Below are positions 42,142-51,492 of a stretch of 56,481 nt of DNA, in pieces (position 1 is the stretch's first letter; every line of letters begins with the position of its first letter). The notes below the pieces were generated by a model, which was not told the origin of the DNA, made no database searches, and was given only the letters and a program-made list of their open reading frames with translations. A program made the translations under genes and the position numbers. The stretch is from Jutongia hominis (GTDB taxonomy: Bacteria > Bacillota > Clostridia > Lachnospirales > Lachnospiraceae). Location: contig NZ_JACRSW010000033.1 of assembly GCF_014384965.1 (NCBI RefSeq), positions 1-56,481 on the forward strand, given 5' to 3'.

Positions 42142-44124
42142 ATGGAGTTTAAATTACATGCCCCATATGAGCCTACAGGTGATCAGCCGCAGGCGATCAA
42201 AACACTTGTAGATGGCTTTAAGGAGGGGAACCAATTTCAGACTTTACTCGGAGTGACCGGTTCGGGAAAGACCTTTACTATGGCTAATGTCATTGCAGCT
42301 CTTAATAAGCCGACACTTATCATTAGTCATAATAAAACGCTTGCAGGACAGTTGTATTCGGAGTTTAAGGAATTCTTCCCGGAGAATGCGGTAGAGTATT
42401 TTGTATCTTATTATGATTATTACCAGCCGGAAGCTTATGTGCCATCTTCCGATACTTATATCGAAAAAGACTCATCGGTCAACGATGAGATTGATAAATT
42501 ACGTCATTCTGCAACAGCAGCATTGTCAGAGCGAAGAGATGTGATCATTGTAGCCAGTGTATCCTGTATTTTTGGTCTTGGTAGTCCTGTCGATTATCAG
42601 AATATGACAGTTTCATTACGACCGGGTATGATGGTCGATCGTGATTTTGTAATCCGTAAACTGGTAGATATCCAATATACACGAAGTGATCTTGATTTTA
42701 AGCGTGGTACATTCCGGGTACGTGGTGATGTTGTGGAAATTTTCCCGGTTAATGAATCGGATCAGGCAATCCGTGTGGAGTTTTTTGGCGATGAAGTAGA
42801 CCGGATCACACAGATTGATGTTCTGACAGGTCAGGTGAAGGCGGTACTTGAACATATTGTTGTCTTTCCGGCATCCCATTATGTTGTAGAGCCGGAGGCA
42901 ATGGAACGTGCCATTCATACGATAGAGGAAGAATTAGAAGAAAGAGTTGCTTATTTTAAAAGTCATGATAAGCTGTTAGAAGCACAAAGAATTGCAGAGA
43001 GAACAAACTTTGATATCGAAATGTTAAGAGAAACCGGATTTTGTTCCGGCATTGAGAACTATTCGCGTCATTTAGCGGGGTTACAACCCGGAGAGACACC
43101 GAATACCCTGTTAAATTATTTCCCGGATGATTATATTATTATGGTGGATGAGTCTCATATTACGATTCCGCAGATCCGTGGAATGTATGCCGGAGACAGG
43201 GCACGTAAAGAGACACTTGTGGATTATGGCTTCCGCCTTCCGTCTGCATTGGATAACAGACCATTGAATTTTGATGAATTTGAAGGATATATCAACCAGA
43301 TGCTTTTCGTGTCGGCTACGCCGAATGTATATGAACAAGAGCATGAACTTCTAAGAACCGAACAGATCATACGACCAACCGGTTTGTTAGATCCTAAGGT
43401 AGAAGTCCGTCCGGTAGAAGGTCAGATTGATGATCTGATCGGAGAGATCCATAAGACGATCGAAGACGGCAACAAAGTCATGGTATGTACGTTGACGAAG
43501 AAAATGGCAGAAGATCTTACGGATTATATGAAAGAAGTCGGCATTCGTGTGAAATACCTGCATTCTGATATTGATACACTGGAACGTTCAGAGATCATTC
43601 GTGATATGCGCCTGGATGTCTTTGATGTATTAGTCGGAATCAACCTGCTTCGTGAGGGATTGGATATCCCGGAAATTGCATTGGTAGCGATTCTGGATGC
43701 AGACAAAGAAGGTTTCCTGCGTTCTGAGATCTCTCTGGTACAGACGATTGGGCGTGCGGCAAGAAATGCAGAGGGATATGTTATCATGTATGCAGACGTT
43801 GTGACTGACTCTATGGATAAAGCGATCAGCGAAACGAATCGTCGACGTGAGATACAGATGCAATACAATGAAGTACATGGAATCACACCACAAACGATCA
43901 AAAAAGCGGTGCGTGATATTGTACGTATTACGAAAAAAGTGGAAGCTTCCGACTTTGATCTGGAAAAAGATATGGAATCCATGAACCGGAAAGAACTTGA
44001 GATTGTTGTAAAGAAACTTCAAAAGAAAATGCAGGCAGCGGCAGCAGACTTGAACTTTGAAGAGGCAGCGTCATTGCGTGATCAGATGGTCATGGTCAAA
44101 AAGCAGATACAGGATATGGAATGA
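42142..44124 (+). CDS. uvrB: UvrABC system protein B
   Basis: The 660-residue helicase-like protein has Walker [13 protein letters not shown] (about 39), the DNA-clamping beta-hairpin region [20 protein letters not shown] (about 92-111), [10 protein letters not shown], the helicase motif [14 protein letters not shown], and the C-terminal UVR motif (about 620-657). It is the damage-verifying subunit of nucleotide excision repair. uvrA is not in the window. Its stop codon lies inside the first copy of a 42-bp repeat. Confidence 0.97.
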   Translation: MEFKLHAPYEPTGDQPQAIKTLVDGFKEGNQFQTLLGVTGSGKTFTMANVIAALNKPTLIISHNKTLAGQLYSEFKEFFPENAVEYFVSYYDYYQPEAYVPSSDTYIEKDSSVNDEIDKLRHSATAALSERRDVIIVASVSCIFGLGSPVDYQNMTVSLRPGMMVDRDFVIRKLVDIQYTRSDLDFKRGTFRVRGDVVEIFPVNESDQAIRVEFFGDEVDRITQIDVLTGQVKAVLEHIVVFPASHYVVEPEAMERAIHTIEEELEERVAYFKSHDKLLEAQRIAERTNFDIEMLRETGFCSGIENYSRHLAGLQPGETPNTLLNYFPDDYIIMVDESHITIPQIRGMYAGDRARKETLVDYGFRLPSALDNRPLNFDEFEGYINQMLFVSATPNVYEQEHELLRTEQIIRPTGLLDPKVEVRPVEGQIDDLIGEIHKTIEDGNKVMVCTLTKKMAEDLTDYMKEVGIRVKYLHSDIDTLERSEIIRDMRLDVFDVLVGINLLREGLDIPEIALVAILDADKEGFLRSEISLVQTIGRAARNAEGYVIMYADVVTDSMDKAISETNRRREIQMQYNEVHGITPQTIKKAVRDIVRITKKVEASDFDLEKDMESMNRKELEIVVKKLQKKMQAAAADLNFEEAASLRDQMVMVKKQIQDME

Positions 44125-44231
44125 ATATAGTAAAGTTATAAAAGCCGGATTCAGAAATTGAAATGGATACAGAAGGATTATAAAAGCCGGATTCAGAAGT
44201 TGAAATGAATGCAGTAAAGTTATAAAAGCTG
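44121..44231 (+). repeat. Tandem 42-bp repeat between uvrB and the GH42 gene
   Basis: Units start at 44121, 44163 and 44205. The core is TTATAAAAGCCGGATTCAGA. The first two units are complete and the third is truncated after AAAGCTGTGAC. The first unit begins at the last base before the uvrB stop codon. Confidence 0.9.
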
Positions 44232-44267
44232 TGACAAGATAAAATAAAGTAAGGTAAGGAGTAACGG

Positions 44268-46352
44268 ATGAAGATAGGTGTTGATTATTACCCGGAGCAA
44301 TGGGATCGTTCCCTGTGGGAACAGGATGTATGCCGGATGAAAGAAGCCGGTGTAGAGATCGTCCGCATGGCAGAATTCGCATGGAGCTGCTTAGAACCCA
44401 GGGAAGGCGTGTATGATTTTTCCTGGCTCGATGCAATCATAGATTTATTTGAAGCAAACGGAATTGAAGTGTTCTTATGCACACCGACTTGTACACCGCC
44501 ACAGTGGCTTTTCGAAAAATATCCCGAAGTGATCCAGGTAGATAAGAGCGGGCAGCGTATTCCTATCGGTATCCGTGGTCATCGATGCCTGAACAATGCT
44601 TTGTATCGTGAAAAATGTACACAGATCATTACAAAGATGGTGGAACATTACCGGGAGAAGTCTTGTGTGACCGGGTACCAGATTGATAACGAATTAGAAG
44701 CAAATCATTGCTGTTGTCCGACTTGTATACAGAAATTTCAGGAATTTGTCAAAAAGAAATATAAAATAATAGAGAGTGTTAATCAGGCCTATGGCAACAG
44801 AGTATGGAGTGGGGAATATACGGATTTTTCGCAGATCAAACCACCATTCGGACCGTTTCAGACATGGCTGAATCCATCGTATATGCTGGACTTTAATCGT
44901 TATGCTTCGCAGAGTACGGTAGAATATGTCGAGTTTCAAAGAGAACTGATCCATTCTTTGGATCCGAAAGCGGTGATCACGACAAATAACTGGCTCTGTG
45001 AAAATATGCCGGATTTTTATGATATGTTTGAAAAGTTAGACTTTGTTTCATATGACAATTATCCAACAACGAATCTTCCAAAGGACATAGAAACGCTTTA
45101 TTCGCATGCGTTTCATCTGGATCTGATGCGTGGTATCAAGAAGAAAAACTTCTGGATCATGGAACAGCTCAGCGGAGGGTTAGGAAGTTGGACACCGATG
45201 AGTGAAACGGTTTATCCGGGAATGTTAAAAGGCTATTCCTTGCAGGCAATGGCACATGGAGCAGATACGATTCTTCATTTTCGCTGGAGGACAGCCGTTG
45301 CCGGAGCAGAAATGTTTTGGCATGGGATTATAGACCACAATAATGTATTAGGTCGCAGATACGAAGAATTTAAAGAACTTTGTCAGACGATGAAGAAACT
45401 TTCTTACTTAGATGGTTCTATCATAAAGAATAAAGTAGCCATTCTTTATTCCTCAGAGCAGGAATATGGTTTTAAGATTCAGCCACAGGTGGAAGGAATG
45501 CATTATTTTACACAGTTAAAGGCTTATCATGATGCGTTTACCTGTCTTGGTGTCGGTGTTGATATTGTAGATGCCAAAAGTGATCTGGACGAATATACTT
45601 TAGTGGTGGCACCGACCATGTATATCTCGGACAAAACGCTCGAAGGCCATTTTAAGAAATATGTAAAACAGGGCGGTCATTTGGTGTTGACGAATCGTTC
45701 CGGTGTAAAGGATACAAATAATCAATGTATTATGTCTCCTTTGCCGACAGTCTTTTCAGAGATTACGGGTGCGATCGTAAAAGAATATAATCCGATCGGA
45801 GAAAAGGAAGAGTGCATTGAAATCCGATCAGAGAAGTGGAAGAACATCTGTGACAGACAGAACGATCAGAGCAACTCGCATTTATCTGCATTATCTGAGG
45901 CAGAATGTAATAGAATAGATGGGGGAAAAAGAGAGAGCAGCACACAAAAACGATATATACAGTCGTGCCATTTATGGTGTGATATTTTAGATCCAAAACA
46001 GGCAGAAGCTCTGGCTGTCTATGGAACCGATTTTTATGAAGGGGCGGCTGCGATCACCCAAAATTCTTATTACGAAGGAATCGGTTATTATGTAGGAACG
46101 GTTCCGGATAGAAGAGGAATGATCTCTTTTGCAAAGCTTTTGTTAGAAAATGCATCAATTCCATATATGGAGAGTCTTCCGTATGGGGTAGAAGTGACAG
46201 AACGCAGAAATGATACAAAAAGCTGGGAGCTGTATTTTAATAATACCATGCACAAACAGCATTTTGATGTTATAGTACGTCACAAAGATCAGACAGTAAA
46301 AAAACATACACTGGATTTGCAGCCTTTTGAAATGAAAATCTTAGAAAAGTGA
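44268..46352 (+). CDS. Beta-galactosidase, glycoside hydrolase family 42
   Basis: The 694-residue enzyme opens with GVDYYPEQWDRSLWEQDV, the GH42 signature. The acid/base Glu is in GYQIDNELEANHC (about residue 146) and the nucleophile Glu in FWIMEQLSGGLG (about 300). Domain B (about 385-510) and a C-terminal beta domain follow. The four Cys around CCCPTCIQKF (about 148-157) match the GH42 zinc site. An insertion of about 40 residues (about 525-565, polar, Ser/Asn-rich) lies between domains B and C. It is cytoplasmic and hydrolyses terminal beta-galactosides from transported oligosaccharides. The SD is AAGGAG. Confidence 0.94.
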   Translation: MKIGVDYYPEQWDRSLWEQDVCRMKEAGVEIVRMAEFAWSCLEPREGVYDFSWLDAIIDLFEANGIEVFLCTPTCTPPQWLFEKYPEVIQVDKSGQRIPIGIRGHRCLNNALYREKCTQIITKMVEHYREKSCVTGYQIDNELEANHCCCPTCIQKFQEFVKKKYKIIESVNQAYGNRVWSGEYTDFSQIKPPFGPFQTWLNPSYMLDFNRYASQSTVEYVEFQRELIHSLDPKAVITTNNWLCENMPDFYDMFEKLDFVSYDNYPTTNLPKDIETLYSHAFHLDLMRGIKKKNFWIMEQLSGGLGSWTPMSETVYPGMLKGYSLQAMAHGADTILHFRWRTAVAGAEMFWHGIIDHNNVLGRRYEEFKELCQTMKKLSYLDGSIIKNKVAILYSSEQEYGFKIQPQVEGMHYFTQLKAYHDAFTCLGVGVDIVDAKSDLDEYTLVVAPTMYISDKTLEGHFKKYVKQGGHLVLTNRSGVKDTNNQCIMSPLPTVFSEITGAIVKEYNPIGEKEECIEIRSEKWKNICDRQNDQSNSHLSALSEAECNRIDGGKRESSTQKRYIQSCHLWCDILDPKQAEALAVYGTDFYEGAAAITQNSYYEGIGYYVGTVPDRRGMISFAKLLLENASIPYMESLPYGVEVTERRNDTKSWELYFNNTMHKQHFDVIVRHKDQTVKKHTLDLQPFEMKILEK

Positions 46353-46364
46353 GGATGAAATAAA

Positions 46365-46739
46365 ATGAAACAATGGAAGAGAATTTTGTTTTCTGTGATC
46401 AGTCTGGTGTGGGGCTTTGTATCATTGGATTATCTGATCTATGCATTTGAAATGCTGACAGGAAGCAGAAGAAGCAATGTGGCATATTCACCAAAAGCAG
46501 ATGGCATATACCAGTTGCTCGGTTTTGGTATGTTTTTGCTTTGGTTTATCATACTTGCATTTTATTTTTATCTGATTCGAAAAGCTTCGATACAGATTGA
46601 TCTTGTGGAAGAAAAAGATGGAAAAGAAATTGTACGTCGCAAGAAGTTTGACCGGATCTTACAGGGCGGTTTTTTACTCACCGGGATTTTGATCCGCTGG
46701 TGTTATCTGATCTTTTTCTATCTGCCGGGATTAAAATAG
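46365..46739 (+). CDS. Small membrane protein of unknown function
   Basis: I recognise no family. The 124-residue protein has three hydrophobic segments (about 8-30, 46-70, 102-122) with a charged loop (EEKDGKEIVRRKKFDR) before the third. The SD GAGGATG is moderate. It starts 12 bases after the GH42 gene and is likely cotranscribed. Confidence 0.7.
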   Translation: MKQWKRILFSVISLVWGFVSLDYLIYAFEMLTGSRRSNVAYSPKADGIYQLLGFGMFLLWFIILAFYFYLIRKASIQIDLVEEKDGKEIVRRKKFDRILQGGFLLTGILIRWCYLIFFYLPGLK

Positions 46740-46838
46740 AAAAGATCAGAAAGACGAATCGAAAAAAATATATATAGTGGAATCGGAAAGAAACAAACTA
46801 AAAAGGGTTTACGAAATAAGACAGAAAGAGAAAAATAA

Positions 46839-46912
46839 AAAACACAGAACGATAGGAGTAAGATAACAGGAACACGTCCTTAAATACTCGAATCTTCTGT
46901 GTTTTACTTTTT
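46839..46912 (-). terminator. Terminator between convergent genes (wide hairpin)
   Basis: AAAACACAGAA (46839-46849) and TTCTGTGTTTT (46895-46905) form an 11-bp stem around a 45-base loop that has its own small stem (AGGA/TCCT). T-rich tracts flank both sides, so it can act on either strand. It closes the HD-GYP gene. Confidence 0.65.
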
Positions 46913-46921
46913 TTCGGTTCT

Positions 46922-48058
46922 TTAGATCAATGCGGTAATATCAACACTGAAATCGCGTGAAAGATCATATGTCTTCTTATCAGTAATGACAACAGGACGT
47001 GATAACAGGTTTTGATTTAACAAAACAATCTTTCCACGTTCATTATTTGAAAGAATAACTTCTGTGTTGACATATGCTTCTACAAGTCTCTTCATGAATA
47101 GATAGAGATAATGAGGATTATATAGATCTTTTTCTTTCTCAAACATAGAAATTACAGTAAAAGGACAAATGCCTTTTCTGTAAATACGGTTTGAAGTCAT
47201 AGCATCGTAAACATCGGCAATCGCAACAATCGATGCATATTCATTGATCTCAATGCCGGCAAGCTGACGTGGATACCCTTTTCCGTCATATCGTTCATGA
47301 TGCTGAAGTGCAGCAAGCTTGATACGGTCATCCAAATTTTTGGAACGTAAAATATCATAACCGAGTTTTGGATGAGAACGGATCAGGTCGAATTCTTCAT
47401 CGGTAAGCTTACCGGGTTTTTGAATGATCTCGGCAGGAATTTTTAATTTACCGATATCATGTAAAAGGCCACATAACATTAATGTATTCAGATCGTCCTT
47501 TGAAAAACCGGCCCAGCTTCCGATTACGTTACAGATCAAAGCAACATTCATGGAGTGTGTATATGTTAAGTCATCAAAACCACGCAGACATTGCATCATA
47601 TCTAAAAGGTGTAAAGAGTTTCTGGTACGTCCAAGGATGGAATCCACTTCATGGAGCATATTATCGGTTACATCTGTTGCATTTTTTGCAACGATATCAT
47701 TTAATTCATCTTTAAAACTACTGATAGATGATGTGAAGTTATCTTTAAATTCTACGAACTGCTCTGTCTGCTGTACTCGTTCAAAATAAGTAGGACCATC
47801 AAAACTTGGTCCATGAGAGACAGGAGCTTTTTCTTGTGGTGTATCCGTTGGAGTGTTTTTTTCTTTTTCTTTTGGAGCGTCCTCATCCGGAATATATACC
47901 CGAACGGATTTGACTGCATAATATTTTAACTTATCAATAATCTCCGGTGTAAGTGTTGTATTACTTTGAATCACCAGATGATTCGTATATGTATAGGCTG
48001 CCTCAGAAGAAACCATACCCGGTTTTAGATTTGAAGTTAGAACTTTTTTTGTTTTCAT
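46922..48058 (-). CDS. HD-GYP domain phosphodiesterase
   Basis: The 378-residue protein has an N-terminal DUF3391-like region (about 5-60: TSNLKPGMVSSEAAYTYTN) and an HD-GYP domain (about 165-330) with LLHDIGKLKIP, ALQHHERYDGKGYP and IVAIADVYDAMTSNRIYRK. These enzymes hydrolyse cyclic di-GMP. The HD and GYP motifs are complete, so it should be active. It is cytoplasmic, with no TM, and has its own promoter. Confidence 0.95.
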   Translation of the reverse strand: MKTKKVLTSNLKPGMVSSEAAYTYTNHLVIQSNTTLTPEIIDKLKYYAVKSVRVYIPDEDAPKEKEKNTPTDTPQEKAPVSHGPSFDGPTYFERVQQTEQFVEFKDNFTSSISSFKDELNDIVAKNATDVTDNMLHEVDSILGRTRNSLHLLDMMQCLRGFDDLTYTHSMNVALICNVIGSWAGFSKDDLNTLMLCGLLHDIGKLKIPAEIIQKPGKLTDEEFDLIRSHPKLGYDILRSKNLDDRIKLAALQHHERYDGKGYPRQLAGIEINEYASIVAIADVYDAMTSNRIYRKGICPFTVISMFEKEKDLYNPHYLYLFMKRLVEAYVNTEVILSNNERGKIVLLNQNLLSRPVVITDKKTYDLSRDFSVDITALI

Positions 48059-48149
48059 ATATCCTCCCTGTCTAAGTAACCTGCAATCCTTTGCGTCGTT
48101 TGTTCTTTACGGATTACTTTTGTATCTGCAATACACTAGAAACACTATA

Positions 48150-48178
48150 ATTGTACCATGACAGCACATGATACGCAA
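48150..48178 (-). promoter_or_regulatory. Promoter of the HD-GYP gene
   Basis: On the minus strand TTGCGT (48173-48178), 17-base spacer, TACAAT (48150-48155) preceded by TGG. The rest of 48059-48379 holds no gene or structure that I can support. Confidence 0.7.
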
Positions 48179-48379
48179 TCAAAAATGGATATAAAAATGA
48201 ACGAAAATTTATATTTGCTTTAGAAAGTTGTAAGAAACTATAGGAGAAGTCGGACAGAAAAGAGAAAAAATGTAAAAATAATATGGATAGAAAAACAGAA
48301 TGAGAATGGCAGAATAGAAATGTGAAAAGTTTTTATGACCAGCTTTTATGACCAGTTTAAGAAAACTACAGAAAAAAGA

Positions 48380-48408
48380 TTGACAAGAAGTTGTATTCAT
48401 TATATAAT
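48380..48408 (+). promoter_or_regulatory. Promoter of the rplM-rpsI operon
   Basis: TTGACA (48380-48385), 17-base spacer, TATAAT (48403-48408); perfect consensus, as expected for ribosomal protein genes. Confidence 0.92.
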
Positions 48409-48414
48409 AGTTAA

Positions 48415-48500
48415 ATGTGGCGTGTGAAAGCTAACCCAAGCCCCGGTATAAGCAGACAGACGCAGTTAGTTTGAAAATAATATACGAATTTTAGTTAGGA
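48415..48500 (+). promoter_or_regulatory. Putative L13 autoregulatory leader RNA
   Basis: The leader contains GCTAACCCAAGCCCCGGTATAAG with two complementary pairs: GCGT (48420-48423) with ACGC (48460-48463), and CTAAC (48431-48435) with GTTAG (48465-48469). The pairs interleave, giving a possible pseudoknot. L13 leaders that bind L13 are known in Firmicutes; identity with that class is likely from position but not proven. Confidence 0.6.
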
Positions 48501-48509
48501 GGTACTGGG

Positions 48510-48950
48510 ATGAAAAGTTATATGGCTAACCCATCCACAATTGAAAGAAAGTGGTTTATTGTTGACGCTACAGGACATACATTAGGCCGTCTTGCATCAG
48601 AAGTTGCAAATGTTTTAAGAGGTAAGAACAAACCTGTTTTTACACCACATGTTGATACAGGTGATTATGTAATCATCATCAATGCTGAAAAGATCAAAGT
48701 TACTGGTAAGAAATTAGACCAGAAAATTTATTATAACCATTCCGATTATGTAGGTGGAATGAAAGAGACAACACTCAAGGATATGCTCGCTAAGAAACCA
48801 ACATACGTTGTTGAACATGCAGTTAAGGGCATGCTTCCAAAGGGACCACTTGGTCGTCAGATGATGTCAAAGCTTCATGTATACGCTGGTGAGAATCATG
48901 GACATGAGGCACAGAAGCCGGAAGTTTTAGAGATTAAAGAAAGAGCATAA
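48510..48950 (+). CDS. rplM: 50S ribosomal protein L13
   Basis: The 146-residue protein shows the family landmarks [38 protein letters not shown] and [25 protein letters not shown]13 is an early-assembly 23S rRNA-binding protein. The SD TTAGGAGGT is strong. It precedes rpsI by 19 bases, the conserved operon order. Confidence 0.98.
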   Translation: MKSYMANPSTIERKWFIVDATGHTLGRLASEVANVLRGKNKPVFTPHVDTGDYVIIINAEKIKVTGKKLDQKIYYNHSDYVGGMKETTLKDMLAKKPTYVVEHAVKGMLPKGPLGRQMMSKLHVYAGENHGHEAQKPEVLEIKERA

Positions 48951-48969
48951 TTGAGAGGAGGAAAAAAAA

Positions 48970-49362
48970 TTGGCAAACGCAAAATTTTATGGAACAGGTA
49001 GAAGAAAAAGTAGTATTGCTAGAGTATATTTAGTACCGGGTACCGGTAAGATCACAATCAACAAAAGAGATATTGATGATTACTTCGGTCTTGAAACTTT
49101 AAAGATTATCGTTCGTCAGCCACTTGAGGCTACAAATACAACAGATAAGTATGATGCTAAGATCACTGTTCGCGGTGGTGGATTCACAGGTCAGGCCGGT
49201 GCGATCAGACATGGTATCGCAAGAGCACTTCTTACAGTAGACGCTGATTTCCGTCCAACTCTTAAGAAGGCTGGTTACTTAACTCGTGACCCACGTATGA
49301 AAGAGCGTAAGAAATACGGTCTCAAGAAAGCTCGTAGAGCTCCACAGTTCTCAAAGAGATAA
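48970..49362 (+). CDS. rpsI: 30S ribosomal protein S9
   Basis: The 130-residue protein starts at TTG 48970 after [27 protein letters not shown] and the C-terminal [12 protein letters not shown] are classical; the terminal SKR tail contacts P-site tRNA. A TTG start is unusual for a ribosomal protein. Its 3' end is a known attachment region for several Firmicutes integrative elements, and such an element starts right after it here. The coding C-terminus is intact. Confidence 0.97.
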   Translation: MANAKFYGTGRRKSSIARVYLVPGTGKITINKRDIDDYFGLETLKIIVRQPLEATNTTDKYDAKITVRGGGFTGQAGAIRHGIARALLTVDADFRPTLKKAGYLTRDPRMKERKKYGLKKARRAPQFSKR

Positions 49363-49500
49363 TCTTTCAAGAACGAAGATATCAAGAAAAGCCCATTTTT
49401 CAAGGGTTACAGAAGTTGTGGAATGCCGTCAGATGTGCTGGAATTTACATCGAATGCAACACATATGCAGCAGGTATGCAACAAAGATATTGATATGTAT

Positions 49501-49540
49501 AGGACATTTTTCAGTAGAGATACTGGGGAATGTCCTTTTC
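49501..49540 (+). terminator. Terminator downstream of rpsI
   Basis: AGGACATT (49501-49508) pairs with AATGTCCT (49529-49536); CAGTA/TACTG extends the stem inside; TTTTCTTTG follows. It lies 140 bases after rpsI and just before the integrase end, so it may belong to either the operon or the mobile element. Confidence 0.75.
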
Positions 49541-49545
49541 TTTGT

Positions 49546-50601
49546 TTAAATCTTATTAATCGCATCTACAAGCTCCTTTATATCAAAGTGGGTATACACG
49601 TTCTCTGTGAGTGTCATTGCACCTGAGTGCCCCGCAATCTTTTTGATAATCGTCTGGTTAATACCAGCTTCTGCTAACATTGAGATGCATGTATGTCTGC
49701 AGCAGTGAGGTGTACGATTAATACCTAGCTGTTCCATCAATGGCTTGAAATAGCTATCGTAGTAGTTTCGGTATTCAAAATGTTTTCCAGCTTCTGTATG
49801 AAGTAAATATTCACATTCAGGGCAGGATTCATACCAAGCTTTGTAATATGGCAGAACTTTGTCTGCTATTGGAACTTTTCTGATACCATTTTCTGTTTTA
49901 CTACAGATAACATCAAAATACTGTTCATTCAGATGAACATTCTCTTTCTTCAAATCAAGCATTTCAGAGATACGGACTCCGCTATATAGGAGCATCAATA
50001 CTATCTGATAATATTTGTCTTCCTTTTGTTCCCAGATAATATCAATTTCATTTTTCTCAAACTTGTTTCTATCGTATTTGTTAGGGTTACGATTCTTGTA
50101 TTGAACAATATCAACGAAGCTTGAATAATCTTTGTTGCAAATATCATTTTTCAAAGCATAATCAAATAGCTGGTTAAACAGGACTTTGATTTTCTTGAGA
50201 GTAGGAAAATTCTTACCGCAGGTATCAATAACAGTCTGTAAATCAACTAATTTAATATCCTTGAAAATTTTGTTGTAAAGGGGTTCACAGGATTTATAGG
50301 ATGCTGTGTATCCTTTTACATCAGATTCAGATATAGTAGGAAACTTACGCTTTGACCATTCTTCATAGACATCTGAAAATGTCATCTTAGCAGCCTTGGT
50401 ATCAAATGGATTATTATTGTAATCAGCAAGCATTTGCAAGCCATCAGCTCTGGTAGCTGCATATCCAATTGTAATCATATCCTGAACTTGTTTGTCTTTT
50501 ACCTTATCATAGTGCCAGCTTATAGTCTTTCTCACTTGATAAGGTTTTCTTCTTTTGCCGGAAAGTTTTACAACGCTTCCGTATCCGTTGGGTAACTTCA
50601 T
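49546..50601 (-). CDS. int: Tyrosine recombinase (phage-type integrase)
   Basis: The ATG at 50601 (MKLPNGYGSV) has AAGGA at better spacing than the ATG at 50610. The 351-residue product has an N-terminal arm-type DNA-binding region (NGYGSVVKLSGKRRKPYQVR), a core-binding SAM-like domain (about 75-150) and the catalytic domain with Arg in LLYSGVRISEMLDL, HxxR in HCCRHTCISMLAEAG, GHSG and the Tyr in ENVYTHF. All catalytic residues are present. It would catalyse site-specific integration and, with the excisionase, excision of the element. Confidence 0.95.
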   Translation of the reverse strand: MKLPNGYGSVVKLSGKRRKPYQVRKTISWHYDKVKDKQVQDMITIGYAATRADGLQMLADYNNNPFDTKAAKMTFSDVYEEWSKRKFPTISESDVKGYTASYKSCEPLYNKIFKDIKLVDLQTVIDTCGKNFPTLKKIKVLFNQLFDYALKNDICNKDYSSFVDIVQYKNRNPNKYDRNKFEKNEIDIIWEQKEDKYYQIVLMLLYSGVRISEMLDLKKENVHLNEQYFDVICSKTENGIRKVPIADKVLPYYKAWYESCPECEYLLHTEAGKHFEYRNYYDSYFKPLMEQLGINRTPHCCRHTCISMLAEAGINQTIIKKIAGHSGAMTLTENVYTHFDIKELVDAINKI

Positions 50602-50658
50602 AAGCACCATCCTTTCGCTATTTACTAGAAAGCTGATAGCAAACGGATAAAATGATTG

Positions 50659-51090
50659 TTATTCGTGGGTTACCTTTGTCACACTTGGGCGGATAGTCTT
50701 CCATATTTCGTAATTATCTTGTGTCTGGCTGCCATTATCAAGTAATTCTTTCATAGCCTGCCAGTCTTTAAGAAACTGAACAAGATTCTTATTGGAAAAG
50801 AATATACCGGGCTCTCCGTCTAAATCCTTGATAGAAATGTCAAATGTTTCATCAATAGCAAATAGTAATGGTAGTACATCACCATCAGCCTCGATATCAA
50901 ATTCCATCAATGAATTAACATTGACACCAAGTGCATCTGCAATTTTTCTAAGCTGTTCAGGCTTAGGAAGATTCTTTCCAAGCTCATACTTACGGATTGC
51001 AACTTCATGTATTCCACAAGCTTCGCCTAGTTCTTTCTGGGTTAAACCACGAAAGGTTCGTATTAATTTAATCTTTTTACCGGTATTCAT
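50659..51090 (-). CDS. XRE-family transcriptional regulator (element repressor)
   Basis: The ATG at 51090 (MNTGKKIKLIRTFRG) follows CAGGAGG. The 143-residue product has an N-terminal HTH_3 (about 4-60: LTQKELGEACGIHEVAIRKYELGK) and an acidic C-terminal region. It is transcribed with the integrase and divergently from the mobilization genes, the usual setup for a Cro/CI-type switch. AT-rich inverted repeats in the divergent promoter are its likely operators. Confidence 0.9.
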   Translation of the reverse strand: MNTGKKIKLIRTFRGLTQKELGEACGIHEVAIRKYELGKNLPKPEQLRKIADALGVNVNSLMEFDIEADGDVLPLLFAIDETFDISIKDLDGEPGIFFSNKNLVQFLKDWQAMKELLDNGSQTQDNYEIWKTIRPSVTKVTHE

Positions 51091-51120
51091 TGCCTCAACC
51101 TCCTGTTGTTGTAAATGTAA

Positions 51121-51188
51121 CACACTAATATTTAATAGTCAACATTAAATTTTAAACTATTGACAGAGCAAATAAAGGTCTGTACAAT
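51121..51188. promoter_or_regulatory. Divergent promoters and candidate operator of the element
   Basis: On the plus strand TTGACA (51160-51165), 17-base spacer, TACAAT (51183-51188) drives the excisionase/ATPase/mob genes. On the minus strand TTGACT (complement of 51137-51142) with a weak -10 drives the repressor. Between them ATTTAAT-AGTCAAC-ATTAAAT (51130-51150) is a perfect 7-bp inverted repeat covering the minus-strand -35, a likely repressor site. Confidence 0.75.
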
Positions 51189-51241
51189 GCAAAACATAAC
51201 AGAGCAAGAAATGCTCTATATAAAAAGAGGAGGTGGTAGAG

Positions 51242-51478
51242 ATGCCAGAAGTTATCTATCAGGGTGATTTACCAGCTTTTACAGGGAGAAATGTACCAAT
51301 AAAAGAGATTGCAAGTGCAATAGGGAAGGACGCACAGTATGTAAGGCTGGGAATACAACAAGGATTACTCAAATTTGGAACGGCAATAAAGGTAGGGAGC
51401 TCAAATGAATTCAGCTATTATTGTCCGGATAAAAAAGTTTGGGAAGAAACAGGATATTTTAACAAAGAAGCAGTATAG
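51242..51478 (+). CDS. xis: Excisionase-like small DNA-binding protein
   Basis: The ATG at 51242 follows GAGGAGG; the in-frame GTG at 51233 lies inside that SD. The 78-residue protein has a helix-turn-helix (VPIKEIASAIGKDAQYVRLGIQQGLL, about 17-42) followed by a winged stretch (FGTAIKVGSSNEFSYYCPDKKVWEETG). Such proteins accompany integrases in Clostridia elements as recombination directionality factors. It is encoded apart from int and with the mob genes, so its synthesis would follow derepression. A hairpin (AGAGCA/TGCTCT, 51201-51217) lies in its 5' leader. Confidence 0.65.
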   Translation: MPEVIYQGDLPAFTGRNVPIKEIASAIGKDAQYVRLGIQQGLLKFGTAIKVGSSNEFSYYCPDKKVWEETGYFNKEAV

Positions 51479-51492
51479 CAAGGAGGATGAAT

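Noticed and set aside
49363..49500. attL core repeat of the element
   Set aside because: A core can only be named by its second copy at the right end, which is outside the window; short repeats such as ATGCAAC are too common to count.
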